A DNA stretch of 64,000 bases from Roseobacter sp. GAI101 (GCF_000156335.1 NZ_DS999213.1:1924830-1988829), one strand, 5' to 3'. Shown: positions 45,637-55,349, counted from the first letter of the stretch. Notes: generated by a model from the letters alone, not told the origin. Made by a program: numbers and translations.

Positions 45637-46274
45637 CGGGATGCAAACGCCGCAGGTAGTCCTCCGGTGAGGTGACGGCAGGGAACTGGTTAATTTGAGC
45701 GAAATAGTTAGAGGGGCTGTGTTTCATTCACAGCAGATATGGCCCGGCCAAGAAACACAGAAAAAACTACAGAAGATTCTTGCTGCCCGGAGGTAGATTG
45801 AAGAACTAAGAGCTCCAACCGGACATAGGGCTTTGCCAGCATACCCTGTTTAAGACCTTCTTCATTTTCATTCTTCGCGCCAAGTGTTGATGGCTTCATT
45901 GATCTGTTAGCTTGCCTAAAATGCGGTTCGCATGAATAGCTGATCTGGACCTTTCGCGTCGCCCATCAAAGGAGGGCGGAGAGTTGCCGTTCGCGGCGCT
46001 GGCCGCGAAAGGCAGCAGTGCGCAGGAAGCGGTGTTTGCAAAGTCGAGAGTTTCCTAGATGGTTCTTAAAGGACAAGCTTCCTTTGACAGGCTGAGCCAT
46101 CGCTGCCAAGCGCCTTTTGGACCTCGACCACCCATTATGAAACTTCAGACACTTCGCATCAAGGATTGCACTTATTACTTGAACTCTGATTTACGACATT
46201 CGCAATCCGAACCGTGCAGTCAAAGGTCCAGGCTTGGCTTGCGTATGTGTCAATTGAACGAGGCATGAGATTGT
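45637..46274. other. Gene-poor stretch upstream of the DUF2971 gene
   Basis: About 640 bases with only short unconvincing frames. It is likely decayed accessory DNA left between the M20 relic and the DUF2971 gene. No repeat or RNA was recognised by eye. Confidence 0.35.
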
Positions 46275-47102
46275 ATGACTGAAGAACTAACCTACTATTG
46301 CAGTGAAAATGTATTTTTGTCTTTCTTAGAGAGCAAGCAGCTTTGGCTGACGTCCCTTTCACAGTCAAATGACTCGGCTGAGGGACGCTGGATGCGGGAC
46401 TACTGGCTTGAAAGCTTTGCGCGGAAACCGTCCCCGGCAAAAAGATTAGAGCGACAAGGCGCAGCGGTCTGTATGGACATTGCTAGCCACGACCGTTTGG
46501 CGTTGGGCGTCTGTTTCTCCGAGGAACGAGATCTTTTAAGCCAGTGGCGCGGATACGCTGCAGATGGCACCGGATTCTCCATTACTTTCTCTAAGAAAGC
46601 CTTGGAGGCCGTCGCTAAAGACCATCTTGCGAGCAAGTTGCAGTTGACCAAGATCGCTTACGGCCCCCAAGACACTGATGAAATCGGTGCCATTGTGGAT
46701 TTGCTCAACAACGCCTTCGGCGAGGACGCCCGGCTCTATAATGAGTCCAATGGTACCGGCAGTATGGCACTAGACTATGGCACCAATGGCGAAAAGCAGG
46801 CGAATTATGAAAAAGCTGCCAGATTCCTCTTCACGGCCAAAAACGGCGCGTTCCGTGAGGAAAAAGAATGGCGGCTCTTCACCTATGGAAATCTCTTTTC
46901 AATTGACGGAGTGAAGCTTAGGGGGACGGGGAAGGCGATTTCTCCGTACATCCCCATAACCATCCCTGCAGAAGCCGTATTACAGGTGACCCTTGGCCCG
47001 ACCAATCAGACCCCACAACACGTTTTGAAATTTGCCTTAAAGCACAATGGACTTTCCGAGGTTAATATTGGAGCGAGTAACGCGAGCTATCAGGCACGCT
47101 GA
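46275..47102 (+). CDS. DUF2971 domain protein
   Basis: A 275-aa protein with the DUF2971 pattern: short N-terminal YYCSENVFLSFLESKQLWLT, then LSQWRGYAADGTGFSITF (the family's QW-x-YA region) and the C-terminal FREEKEWRLF motif. No enzymatic function is established for the family. Members are common in mobile and defence-associated DNA. The ribosome-binding site is weak. It lies directly before the IS cluster. Confidence 0.72.
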   Translation: MTEELTYYCSENVFLSFLESKQLWLTSLSQSNDSAEGRWMRDYWLESFARKPSPAKRLERQGAAVCMDIASHDRLALGVCFSEERDLLSQWRGYAADGTGFSITFSKKALEAVAKDHLASKLQLTKIAYGPQDTDEIGAIVDLLNNAFGEDARLYNESNGTGSMALDYGTNGEKQANYEKAARFLFTAKNGAFREEKEWRLFTYGNLFSIDGVKLRGTGKAISPYIPITIPAEAVLQVTLGPTNQTPQHVLKFALKHNGLSEVNIGASNASYQAR

Positions 47103-47189
47103 CGCTCGGAAGTTTGGATTTTCAACGTGATCGCTGCGACTTTATTGAATGGCCGCGTTAGGCTGTTCACGGCACCTAACACCAAGGGC

Positions 47190-47432
47190 GTATTCTGTTG
47201 AAAAACTCTTGTTGATTTGAAGTGCTGTCGCTGATTCACTTTCCTTACGGATTGGGAGGGAATGGCGATGTTGGGACCGAAGCAAGAGGCGCAAGGCGCG
47301 TTGTTTTATGAGTTCTCGATTGAAGATCATGTGCCTCAAGATCACCTGCTACGTTCGATTGACCGGTTTGTGGATCTGAACAGTATCCGTCCGCATCTTG
47401 CAGAATTTTACAGCCACACTGGCCGTCCATCG
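47190..47432 (+). mobile_element. Truncated IS1182-type element (left end and start of transposase)
   Basis: The end TATTCTGTTGAAAAACTCTT near 47191 and the following transposase start (from 47262) match the intact IS1182-type element at 49938, with several substitutions. The transposase homology (EDHVPQDHLLRSIDRFVDL, then EFYSHTGRPS) stops abruptly at 47432, where an IS3 element begins. After the IS3 element the sequence does not continue the transposase, so the right part of this copy has been lost. Confidence 0.8.
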
Positions 47433-47470
47433 GTAATCCCCCCATTTTTAATGGGGCCCAGCCGTAGAAT

Positions 47471-48304
47471 TCAGGCGGCTGTTTTCAGTTTCATGGCGGG
47501 TGTCATGCCGCCGATACCCATATTGGGTCGCTCATTGTTGTAAGTCCAGAGCCATTCAGTCGCCTGGTCTTGTGCCTTCTCAATCGTTTCAAAGATATAT
47601 TGCCCAAGCCACTCGCCGCGAACGGTGCGATTGTAGCGTTCAATATACGCGTTCTGCTGGGGTTTGCCCGGCTGGATGTATTCAAGCCGGATGTTGCGTT
47701 TCTCAGCCCATTCCATGAGCTTGCCACTGACATATTCCGGGCCGTTGTCGACACGAATTGTCTGCGGCTGACCTCGCCATTCAATGATCTGGTTCAGGCT
47801 GCGCACAACGCGCTCCGCTGGCAGCGAAAAGTCTACCTCGATGCACAGACCCTCGCGGTTGAAGTCATCCAGGACGTTCAGTGTTCGGATTGATCGACCA
47901 TCCGCGAGCTGATCTGCCATGAAGTCCATCGACCACGTCTCATTTGGCCTGTCAGGCACGGCCAGTGGTTCGGGTTTGTCCCGCTTCAAGCGTTTCCTGG
48001 GCTTAATCCGTAGGTTCAGCTCCAACTCGCAGTAGATCCGGTAGACGCGTTTGTGGTTCCAGCCGTAACCCTGCACGTTGCGCAGGTATGAGAAGCATAG
48101 GCCAAAGCCCCAACTACGCTTGTTGGCTGTCAGGCGTTCCAACCAGTCAGCGATCTCTTCATTCTCATCGCTCAGAACAGGGCTATATCGAAAGCACGTC
48201 TCGCTGATCTGAAACGCGCGGCAAGCCAATGCGATACTGACCCCATGTTGTGCGACTGCGTTCATGGCCATCTCACTTCGCTGAGACGGCCTCAGCGCTT
48301 TTTT
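47471..48304 (-). CDS. IS3 transposase OrfB (DDE integrase), made by -1 frameshift with OrfA
   Basis: Carries the retroviral-type DDE catalytic domain: the first Asp in [13 protein letters not shown], the second Asp in [13 protein letters not shown], and the Glu in [14 protein letters not shown]. The helix-turn-helix is upstream in OrfA. The two reading frames join at an A AAA AAG slippery sequence (48298-48304 on the plus strand), so the active transposase is an OrfAB fusion running from 48558 to 47471. The frame upstream of the slip has no good start of its own. Confidence 0.85.
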   Translation of the reverse strand, partial: KKALRPSQRSEMAMNAVAQHGVSIALACRAFQISETCFRYSPVLSDENEEIADWLERLTANKRSWGFGLCFSYLRNVQGYGWNHKRVYRIYCELELNLRIKPRKRLKRDKPEPLAVPDRPNETWSMDFMADQLADGRSIRTLNVLDDFNREGLCIEVDFSLPAERVVRSLNQIIEWRGQPQTIRVDNGPEYVSGKLMEWAEKRNIRLEYIQPGKPQQNAYIERYNRTVRGEWLGQYIFETIEKAQDQATEWLWTYNNERPNMGIGGMTPAMKLKTAA

Positions 48305-48558
48305 CCAAGAGCTTCCTTCAGCAGATCGTTCTGCATGCTCATCTCGGCATACATGCGCTTCAGGCGACGGTTCTCGTCGGCCATGTCCTTCATCTCTGAC
48401 ATCAATGACGCGTCCATCCCGCCAAACTTGGCCCGCCATTTGTAGAAGCTGGCGCTGCTCATGCCATGCTCACGGCACAGCTCAGAAAATGGCACGCCGC
48501 CCTCCGCCTGCTTCAGGATCGCCATGATCTGCGCGTCGCTATATCGTCCATTCTTCAT
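48292..48558 (-). CDS. IS3 OrfA (helix-turn-helix subunit)
   Basis: An 88-aa protein with the IS3-type helix-turn-helix ([20 protein letters not shown], then [20 protein letters not shown]) followed by a leucine-rich coiled coil. It ends at the slippery run; ribosomes that slip back one base enter orfB. The same protein start is found as a fossil at 13481. Confidence 0.87.
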   Translation of the reverse strand: MKNGRYSDAQIMAILKQAEGGVPFSELCREHGMSSASFYKWRAKFGGMDASLMSEMKDMADENRRLKRMYAEMSMQNDLLKEALGKKR

Positions 48559-48787
48559 CGTAAATCTCCTCAGTTATCTTGCCGAGAAAATTCTACTTTT
48601 GAACACCACTAATTTTAGGGAGGATTACCCTTGGTAATGTAGCGATGAAGATCGTCGGGTTTCATATCGTCGTCCGGTCTCGAAGATCTATCCAAAGACA
48701 GATTGCTGCGCGTCGCTGCAACATTGCCATTCCCGGGATGGGGATACTAGGGTTCGAGTTTTTTCATATATGAAAAATTGACCTAGG

Positions 48788-48862
48788 TGGTTGCCATCCT
48801 CTGTCCGGCATTCAGTCCTGATTGTGGTTATTCCCCGCATTAGGAGGTCGAATGGACGTTCA
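48788..48862 (+). repeat. Direct repeat, copy 1 (upstream region of small gene)
   Basis: About 72 bases that recur with roughly a dozen differences at 49342-49415. The unit covers the promoter-like upstream region, an AGGAG ribosome-binding site and the first codons of a gene. Copy 1 leads into the gene at 48852. Confidence 0.75.
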
Positions 48863-49247
48863 AGAAAAAATCCAGACACGTCTGGATGTATCAGATCTTT
48901 TTATAGAACCACCGTCCCAATGGGGCTTTCGTGGAGACCCTATCCTGTGGCAGCGACTAAGGGATCGTTTCGTCGACATAGAACAGCCCAAGTGTATCAA
49001 CGACTTCGTCGCGTTGATTGACAATGCATTTACCGCTGAAATCGGTGTAGGCATGTTAGCGCTTGATGAAGCAACGCTGTCGGGCTTTCACTCGGACGGA
49101 ATGTCGTCAGGCATGATCAGTGGTACTTTTTGGCGGAATACTGCTCTACCAATTTTGCTCCAACGCTTCATCTCGACACACGCTTTATCTCAAGTCGAAG
49201 ATCAGCCGGGAAAATCGATACGATATCGACATCCCTCGAGACAGTAA
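48852..49247 (+). CDS. Small protein of unknown function behind the repeated upstream unit
   Basis: A 131-aa protein with a strong AGGAGG five bases before its ATG. The first half (DVSDLFIEPPSQWGFRGDPI, then LWQRLRDRF) has a Trp/Gly-Arg-Gly-Asp-Pro pattern that reminds me of a family of small proteins found in toxin-immunity neighbourhoods, but I cannot name it. No signal peptide or membrane helix. The end (QVEDQPGKSIRYRHPSRQ) is basic and may be altered by a frameshift. A repeat of its upstream region and first codons lies 480 bases downstream (49342), followed by a stop after six codons. Confidence 0.5.
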   Translation: MDVQEKIQTRLDVSDLFIEPPSQWGFRGDPILWQRLRDRFVDIEQPKCINDFVALIDNAFTAEIGVGMLALDEATLSGFHSDGMSSGMISGTFWRNTALPILLQRFISTHALSQVEDQPGKSIRYRHPSRQ

Positions 49248-49341
49248 ATCTGTCGGAATAACATGGTACCCACATGGAAAGTACTAACCAGAAAATTTCA
49301 ACTTCAAGCATCTAGATTTATATGCAGCTGAATTCTTTCAA

Positions 49342-49415
49342 GGTTGCCACCCTCTCTCCGTCGTTCAGTCCTGATTAAGGTTATTCCCCACATTAGGAGA
49401 TCGAATGAACGTTCG
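49342..49415 (+). repeat. Direct repeat, copy 2 (orphan upstream region)
   Basis: A second copy of the 48788 unit. Its ATG at 49405 follows an AGGAG but the frame closes after six codons (M-N-V-R-E-M then TGA), so the gene body once behind it has been lost or replaced by the FkbM remnant that follows. Confidence 0.75.
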
Positions 49416-49496
49416 AGAGATGTGATCGGCGGAGCAATACTCGACCACGGTAGCGGCGGCGTAGTGCGGTCGCGGGCGGCTTAAAAGTCGGCCACT

Positions 49497-49745
49497 TTGG
49501 CCCTTTCATTTGATGGCATTGTTTCAGAATTTGGTGAGGTGGCATTCCTGAAGATGGATATCGAAGGCGCAGAACTTGATATTCTAGAACAGATGCTGGT
49601 CCGAAAAACTTTCGAACGAGTGCGTTTGACAGTAGCCGAAACTCACGAAAATAAATTTAAGGAGTTGCGGCCTAGATTTCGTGCATTGCGGCTCGCTGTC
49701 GCCGAGGCGTATCCCACAACCCGTGTCAATCTGGACTGGATCTAG
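49497..49745 (+). pseudogene. C-terminal remnant of an FkbM-family methyltransferase
   Basis: An 82-codon frame holding the FkbM core motif VAFLKMDIEGAELDILEQML. Normal family members have about 150 further residues before this point, including the SAM-binding Gly loop, which are absent here. The frame opens at a TTG without a ribosome-binding site. It is a 5'-truncated relic. Confidence 0.7.
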
Positions 49746-49937
49746 CTCAATCGTAATAGCTGCCATTCGCCGCGGAGCAGAATTTCGGTAACACTGGGCT
49801 CAAACCGGACTTGCGGCGGTGCGGCACGCAAATCTTGACCTTGCAGGTTTCAGCGCGACCAACCGGATGACCGGTTCCAGCCCTTCTTGCGGTTCGTCGC
49901 TGCGTCGTGGTCACCCAGAACTACCGACGGACAGGGC
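49746..49937. other. Spacer between FkbM remnant and IS1182-type element
   Basis: About 190 bases without recognisable features, ending at the left inverted repeat of the insertion sequence near 49938. Confidence 0.3.
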
Positions 49938-51474
49938 TAATTCTGTTGAAAAACTCTTCTTGATTTGAGGGTCTTCGGGTGATTCAATTTCCCCATAAAA
50001 GCGGGGGACTGGTCAATGATGGGACCGAAGCAGGAAGCACAGGCGGCGCTGTTTTATGAGTTTTCACTTGAGGATCATGTCCCGCAAGATCACCTATTGC
50101 GGTCGATTGATCGGTTTGTCGATTTGAGTGACATTAGGCAATATCTCGCAGAGTTTTACAGTCACACTGGCCGTCCATCGATTGACCCTGAGCTGTTAAT
50201 CCGCATGCTACTGGTTGGTTATTGCTTTGGCATTCGGTCCGAGCGGCGGCTGTGCGAGGAGATTCATTTGAACTTGGCGTATCGCTGGTTCTGTCGCCTT
50301 GATCTGTCAGATCCGATACCAAGCCATTCGACTTTTTCAAAGAACAGACATGGGCGTTTTCGTGAGAGCGCTCTGCTGCGGCATCTGTTTGAGAAGACCG
50401 TTGCGCGCTGCATTGCAGACGGTTTGGTGAGTGGCCAGCGCCTCGCAGCGGACGCCAGTCTAATTGAGGCCGACGCCAACAAACAGAACTCCACACCAAA
50501 GGAGGACTGGGATCACAGGGCAATTGACCCGAGCGATGCGCCCCGCGCGGTCAAAGAGTATCTGGACGTCCTGGACGATGCGGCATTCGGTGCTGCATCT
50601 GAAGTTGAGCCAAAGTTCACGTCCCACTCCGACCCAAGCAGCCAGTGGACTGCAGCCCGAAAAGGCCCTGCGTTCTTTGCCTATTCCACCAATTATCTGA
50701 TCGATACCGATCACAGTGTCATCGTGGACGTTGAAGCGACCAGATCGATCCGGCAGGCGGAAGTTCGATCTGTGCGCACCATGTTGGATAGGATCAAAGA
50801 CCGGCATGATCTGGCACCCGAACGTCTCATCGCGGACAGCGCTTATGGATCAGGGCCCATGCTCGGCTGGCTTGTAGATCGCAAAATCAATCCCCATATT
50901 CCGGTCCTGGATAAAGCTGGTCGCACCGACGGCACCTGGTCTCGCGCAGATTTTGAATGGGACGCCGAGAACAACCAATACATCTGCCCAGAGGGTGAAC
51001 CCCTGAAGCAGTTCCGCCGAAACTATTCTGACCCCAACCGTGGGCCCACCGGCAAAGGCGTCGCCAAGTATCAGGCTCTGAAGCATACCTGTCAGGCCTG
51101 CCAATCAAAGATGAAATGCTGCCCGAATGCTGATGCCCGCAAGATCACTCGCGAAGAACATGAAGATGCCCGCCAGGTTGCCCGCGACATTGCCAAGACC
51201 AAGCAATATGCGATCTCAATGAGGTTGCGAAAGAAGGTCGAGATGCTCTTCGCACACCTCAAACGCATTCTCGGCCTCGGAAGGCTCCGATTACGTGGAC
51301 CATGCGGTGCAAATGACGAATTCCTACTCGCCGCAACCGCCCAAAACCTCCGCAAACTGGCCAAGATCTTTCCTGCACCGCAGCAAACGCGCAAAGCCTG
51401 ATAAGAAAGGTGCTTGCTCCCAGTTTGGAGCACCACTTTCTGCACCGGCAACACGGTGTTTTTCCACAGAATCG
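49938..51474 (+). mobile_element. Complete IS1182-type insertion sequence
   Basis: Left end (ATTCTGTTGAAAAACTC near 49941-49957) and right end (GTGTTTTTCCACAGAAT near 51456-51472) form inverted repeats that match in 14-15 of 17 positions. They enclose a single full-length transposase gene. A truncated, diverged relative lies at 47190. Flank duplication was not seen. Confidence 0.82.
50016..51401 (+). CDS. IS1182-type transposase
   Basis: The 461-aa transposase has the family pattern: N-terminal EDHVPQDHLLRSIDRFVDLS, the RSERRLCEEIHLNLAYRWFC region, the first acidic residue in DASLIEADANKQ, and the C-terminal Cys-rich stretch CQACQSKMKCCPNADARK followed by a helix (MRLRKKVEMLFAHLKRILGL) carrying the last catalytic acidic residue. 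The complete frame indicates that the element may be active. Confidence 0.88.
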   Translation: MMGPKQEAQAALFYEFSLEDHVPQDHLLRSIDRFVDLSDIRQYLAEFYSHTGRPSIDPELLIRMLLVGYCFGIRSERRLCEEIHLNLAYRWFCRLDLSDPIPSHSTFSKNRHGRFRESALLRHLFEKTVARCIADGLVSGQRLAADASLIEADANKQNSTPKEDWDHRAIDPSDAPRAVKEYLDVLDDAAFGAASEVEPKFTSHSDPSSQWTAARKGPAFFAYSTNYLIDTDHSVIVDVEATRSIRQAEVRSVRTMLDRIKDRHDLAPERLIADSAYGSGPMLGWLVDRKINPHIPVLDKAGRTDGTWSRADFEWDAENNQYICPEGEPLKQFRRNYSDPNRGPTGKGVAKYQALKHTCQACQSKMKCCPNADARKITREEHEDARQVARDIAKTKQYAISMRLRKKVEMLFAHLKRILGLGRLRLRGPCGANDEFLLAATAQNLRKLAKIFPAPQQTRKA

Positions 51475-51680
51475 GCGGAAAGCGGATGTTCGCTGCAACT
51501 GCATGATCACTCTGTCATTGGTACCGAAGCGGACATGCAATAGGCACCTTGGAATTATACTGGTAGGGTGATTTATGGGTCGACGGCAACAATCCCTAAA
51601 TACTTGACCGATGGCGTCACGTCGCATTCGCAATTTGTGTTGAATGGTCTAAAGTGAATCTTAAAAGGAAGGCGAAATTG
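51475..51680 (+). promoter_or_regulatory. Promoter region of the ATPase/subtilase pair
   Basis: About 206 bases between the insertion sequence end and the ATPase start, containing an AGGAAGG ribosome-binding site at 51666-51672, eight bases before the GTG at 51681. The frame extends further upstream to a GTG at 51654 without such a site. Confidence 0.4.
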
Positions 51681-52697
51681 GTGGCCAACGCACAGCAACT
51701 CATTGGTCTCTTGAAGAGTCATGTTGAGGGGAACGAAGAGCGATTCTTCGATCTCGCGCTTCAGCTTGCGTCTTCGGAAGAGCAAAAGGGCCATACACGA
51801 CTGGCAGAACAGCTTCGGCAGTGGGTCGAGGCAGGGCAAGCACCAAAGCCACCTACGCCATCCCCAACACTGATCGCAAAGCCACGTGGTGAGCTGGCTT
51901 CGATCATTGGTACAGCGTATCCAGAGACCAGACTGAATGATCTAATCCTTCCAGAGTCTGTGGCCTCTGAACTTGAGCAACTCGTTGTTGAGTTCCGCAA
52001 GCGCGACATTCTGGAAAAGCATGGCCTGACACCGAGGCAGCGTGTCCTGTTGGCAGGACCGCCGGGGACCGGAAAGACGATGACCGCATCAGCATTAGCG
52101 GGTGATTTGAAGCTGCCTCTCTACTCTGTACTGTTGCATGGGTTGATATCGAAGTTCATGGGTGAGACCGCCTCCAAACTGAATGCTGTCTTCGAGGCTG
52201 TTAGGACCCAAAGAGGGGTCTACTTGTTCGATGAGATCGATGCCCTTGCCGCGACCAGAGAGGGTGACAATGACGTTGGCGAAGCGCGACGAACCCTGAA
52301 TTCCTTTCTGCAGTTTATGGAAGAAGACACAGGGCCTTCGTTGATAATTGCAACAACGAACCTTCCTCGGATTTTAGACAAGGCAATACTGCGCCGCTTT
52401 GATCTGGTCTTGATGTACGAATTGCCTACTGCTGAAGCCATGCAGAAAGCTATGTCGCGGCGGCTAATTGGGTTTGATTTATCAGGGGTTATCTGGGACG
52501 ATGTGGTTGAGCAGGCCCATGGTCTTTCATCCTCTGATGTAATTCAGGCCGCGATGGATGCCGCTCGTCGGGCAGTATTGAATTCAAAAAAGACTATAAC
52601 GTCGGCTGACTTGTTACGTTCAATTGGTCGCCGACGGGATTTGCAGGCGTTGGGTATAAACAGTGGCAGAACGGAATCTTCCTCACATAGTTCTTAA
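51681..52697 (+). CDS. ietA: IetA-like AAA ATPase of an IetAS-type defence pair
   Basis: The 338-aa protein is a AAA ATPase. Residues about 1-60 are helical. The Walker A GPPGTGKT is near residue 127, Walker B VYLFDEIDA near 182, and sensor/arginine-finger region IIATTNLPRILDKAILRRFD after that. Immediately downstream, with a 35-base overlap, lies a subtilisin-type protease. This two-gene pattern is that of the Ti-plasmid IetAS locus and of a defence system of the same name. The short start at 51681 follows a clear ribosome-binding site and gives the N-terminus of relatives (NAQQLIGLLKSH). The ATPase probably regulates the protease, as in other AAA-protease pairs; the trigger is unknown. Confidence 0.78.
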   Translation: MANAQQLIGLLKSHVEGNEERFFDLALQLASSEEQKGHTRLAEQLRQWVEAGQAPKPPTPSPTLIAKPRGELASIIGTAYPETRLNDLILPESVASELEQLVVEFRKRDILEKHGLTPRQRVLLAGPPGTGKTMTASALAGDLKLPLYSVLLHGLISKFMGETASKLNAVFEAVRTQRGVYLFDEIDALAATREGDNDVGEARRTLNSFLQFMEEDTGPSLIIATTNLPRILDKAILRRFDLVLMYELPTAEAMQKAMSRRLIGFDLSGVIWDDVVEQAHGLSSSDVIQAAMDAARRAVLNSKKTITSADLLRSIGRRRDLQALGINSGRTESSSHSS

Positions 52698-55122
52698 TGG
52701 AGTTTCGAAGTCTGAGAGTTTTCGCGGTAAAGGCGGTGGCGGAACGCCGTCCCCGTCTTTCATTCAAAATCGACAGGCTCACGCACAACGATTGATAGCG
52801 TCCCTTGACGCGATTCAAGTCGAAGAGACCGCACGAGCAACCTACATCGCAGTGCAAGGTCGTCCCGGAGAGCCATTTCTGCCCGAAAAATTCAATGTCA
52901 GTGGCCTGTCACTACTTAGCATGAAAGAAGCCGATACCGATCAGCAAGTTCCTGGTCGTGCAATCGTAAAGGCCAGCCGTTCGGAAAGCGGTCTTTCCAA
53001 CCTCAAAGGTAAATTGCGTCAGTTTGCAGGTGACCTACGACCGCCGAACAACAATGGAGTAAGGAACCCATATCATGCTGACATGGCAAATAGCGTTGAT
53101 CTTTTCGCCGAAATCGAGCTCAGAGACCTATGGCGACATCCAACCAAGCCGTTCCCCGAGGCCATAGGTCCGATCCCTTGGGAAGTTTGGCTGGAACCAG
53201 GAGAAGTGGAGCAATTCGTTGCGAGGGCAGTGCTGGAAGGCTTAACAGTTTATCCTGATCGCTTGGAATTCCCTGAGGATATTGTTGTTCTCGTCGAAGG
53301 CGATGTTGGCCAGATGGCAAGGACAGCAATTGGCACGGGTTCGGTCCGCTCAATTTCTCCGCCTGGTGTTCCTATCGACTTCGTGGATGGCCTCGAAGCG
53401 GAGGAGCAGGCTGATTGGTTGCAAGATGTACTTGGCCGAACTCTGTTTGGCCCCCAAGATCAGCAGGCGGCGTCTTATGTCACGCTCTTAGATACGGGTA
53501 TCACCTTGGCGCACCCACTAATCCAGCCTGCGTTTGATGCAGCCGATCGCCATGCGGCTGTGGATGGGTGGGACCTCGCAGACCTGCATGGTCATGGATC
53601 GAGGATGGCAGGGGCGGCGCTCTTTGGTGATCTGCGAACTCACTTGAACAGTACAGCAGCAATTTATGTCCCTCATAGGCTGGAGTCGGCAAAGGTGATC
53701 CCAGATGCAGGACATAACCCCTATCATCTGTTGGGGGACAGGACGCAGAAAGCCATCAACGCGGTAGAAGTTAAGCCTGATAGGTTGCGGACTTTCGCTT
53801 TGGCCACGACCACAGACCTTGATTCTCCCCACAGCGGTGCACCTACGTCTTGGTCCACTGAACTCGACCAGCTTGCGGCTGGTCGATCCGGCGAAGTGAA
53901 GCAGCGGCGACTTATCGTGACTTCGGTTGGTAACATTGATGCCCAGCATGATGGAAATACTGACTACCTAAGTAAATGCGATGACCTTGATGAGGGGGAG
54001 GTTCAGTCCCCTTCCCAAGCATGGAATTCAATCGCCGTTGGTGCGATGACCGAAATGAACGGTGTTGGTGGACCGACCCATGGTGCGACGTTGGCTGAAG
54101 TTGGGGACCTCGCTCCGATGTCCCGCACAGCGAGTTGGACCAAGACCTGGCCAATTAAACCGGATGTCGTACTTGAAGGCGGCAATTGGTACGACGACGG
54201 GTATTCAACAACGCCCAATCAACATTCTGATCTGATGTTGGTTGCAACGAGCAGGAACTTCCCTGAACGATCTTTTACGCACATCTCGGATACCAGTGCC
54301 GCGACGGCATTGGCGGCACGTGAAATTGCATTGCTTCGCGCCTCTTACCCCAACCTATGGCCAGAGACGATCCGTGCACTCTATGTCGCCTCGGCTCGGT
54401 GGACTGAACGGATGTGGTCACATATTGCGGCAGCGGATCGAAGTCGAAAGGGTGCCTTCGATGTTATGTTCACCCGGTACGGATATGGTCAGCCGAACCT
54501 TGAGCGTGCCCTTAAAAGTGCAAGCAGCGCTGTCACGCTGATCGCAGAGGATTCTATTCGCCCCTATGAAAACAAGGGATCAGGTAGGAAATTGAACGAA
54601 ATGCGGTTGTTTGAACTGCCGTGGCCGACGAACGTTCTCCGTGGCTTGGTGGGGCAGGACGTTACTCTGCGCGTTGCTCTAAGCACCTTCATCGAACCGA
54701 ACCCATCAGAGGTCGCTCGTGGCCGAAAGAACAGATACGCATCTCATGGCCTTCGGGTTGCGTTAAAGGGCGCAGATGAAGATGTTGATGATTTCACGCA
54801 ACGTATTGGCCGCACCGCGGATGAAGACCAACCAGACCATAACGGCCCTGTTGGTGGCGAATGGGACTTCGGCTACAATCGCCGGAGTGTCGGGTCGCTG
54901 CACATCGATACAATGACAGTCGCCGCCAGCGATCTTGCCCGTCGCGGAGTCCTTGCGGTCTATCCGGTTGGGGGCTGGTGGAAAGAAAACCGCAGTGTAG
55001 ATCCTGAACGATGCGTTGCGCGTTTCTCATTAGTCGTTGAAATCGATGCGACTGAGGCAGAAGTGGATCTTTATGCAGAAGTCCAACAGAGAGTGGCGCC
55101 ACAAGCGGCGATCCAGGTCTGA
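52663..55122 (+). CDS. ietS: IetS-like subtilisin-type serine protease of an IetAS-type defence pair
   Basis: The 819-aa protein is an S8 peptidase with an intact triad: Asp in TLLDTGIT (near residue 276), His in LHGHGSRMAG (near 309), Ser in SDTSAATALAA (near 545). The oxyanion Asn is in VTSVGN (near 424). The N-terminal 240 residues and the C-terminal 230 residues have no family motif that I recognise. The GTG start overlaps the ATPase gene by 35 bases, so they are coupled. There is no signal peptide, so the protease acts in the cytoplasm, consistent with an abortive-infection-type role. An anti-phage function here is inferred from family. Confidence 0.8.
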   Translation: MAERNLPHIVLNGVSKSESFRGKGGGGTPSPSFIQNRQAHAQRLIASLDAIQVEETARATYIAVQGRPGEPFLPEKFNVSGLSLLSMKEADTDQQVPGRAIVKASRSESGLSNLKGKLRQFAGDLRPPNNNGVRNPYHADMANSVDLFAEIELRDLWRHPTKPFPEAIGPIPWEVWLEPGEVEQFVARAVLEGLTVYPDRLEFPEDIVVLVEGDVGQMARTAIGTGSVRSISPPGVPIDFVDGLEAEEQADWLQDVLGRTLFGPQDQQAASYVTLLDTGITLAHPLIQPAFDAADRHAAVDGWDLADLHGHGSRMAGAALFGDLRTHLNSTAAIYVPHRLESAKVIPDAGHNPYHLLGDRTQKAINAVEVKPDRLRTFALATTTDLDSPHSGAPTSWSTELDQLAAGRSGEVKQRRLIVTSVGNIDAQHDGNTDYLSKCDDLDEGEVQSPSQAWNSIAVGAMTEMNGVGGPTHGATLAEVGDLAPMSRTASWTKTWPIKPDVVLEGGNWYDDGYSTTPNQHSDLMLVATSRNFPERSFTHISDTSAATALAAREIALLRASYPNLWPETIRALYVASARWTERMWSHIAAADRSRKGAFDVMFTRYGYGQPNLERALKSASSAVTLIAEDSIRPYENKGSGRKLNEMRLFELPWPTNVLRGLVGQDVTLRVALSTFIEPNPSEVARGRKNRYASHGLRVALKGADEDVDDFTQRIGRTADEDQPDHNGPVGGEWDFGYNRRSVGSLHIDTMTVAASDLARRGVLAVYPVGGWWKENRSVDPERCVARFSLVVEIDATEAEVDLYAEVQQRVAPQAAIQV

Positions 55123-55349
55123 GAAAGTCCCTTAGACTTAACAACTTTGCTTGTCCTCGCGGTTGAACCGGAACACTTCTTCGCTGCGTATCAAGGTCAG
55201 CTTCTGGGGAACCGCTCAGCTGGTTTATAGATGCAGCGAATGGAATGCTCTGGGCCGGACTTTCACTTTAAATATGATTTTGTAAGCAGTTTTAGCGAAG
55301 CTCGTACCGCTTGGAAGATAGAGAATTGCCTGAAAGGAATATTGACACG

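Larger units (their letters stand above)
47433..48628 (-). mobile_element. Intact IS3-family insertion sequence
   Basis: A complete element: imperfect terminal inverted repeats (GTAATCC at both ends), orfA (48292-48558) and orfB (from the slippage site down to 47471) on the minus strand, with a frameshift signal between. No target duplication is visible: the left flank ends ATCG and the right flank begins CCTTGG. It abuts the truncated IS1182-type copy. Confidence 0.8.

Noticed and set aside
45708..45899. 63-codon minus-strand frame
   Set aside because: No family resemblance, no ribosome-binding site and poor start context.
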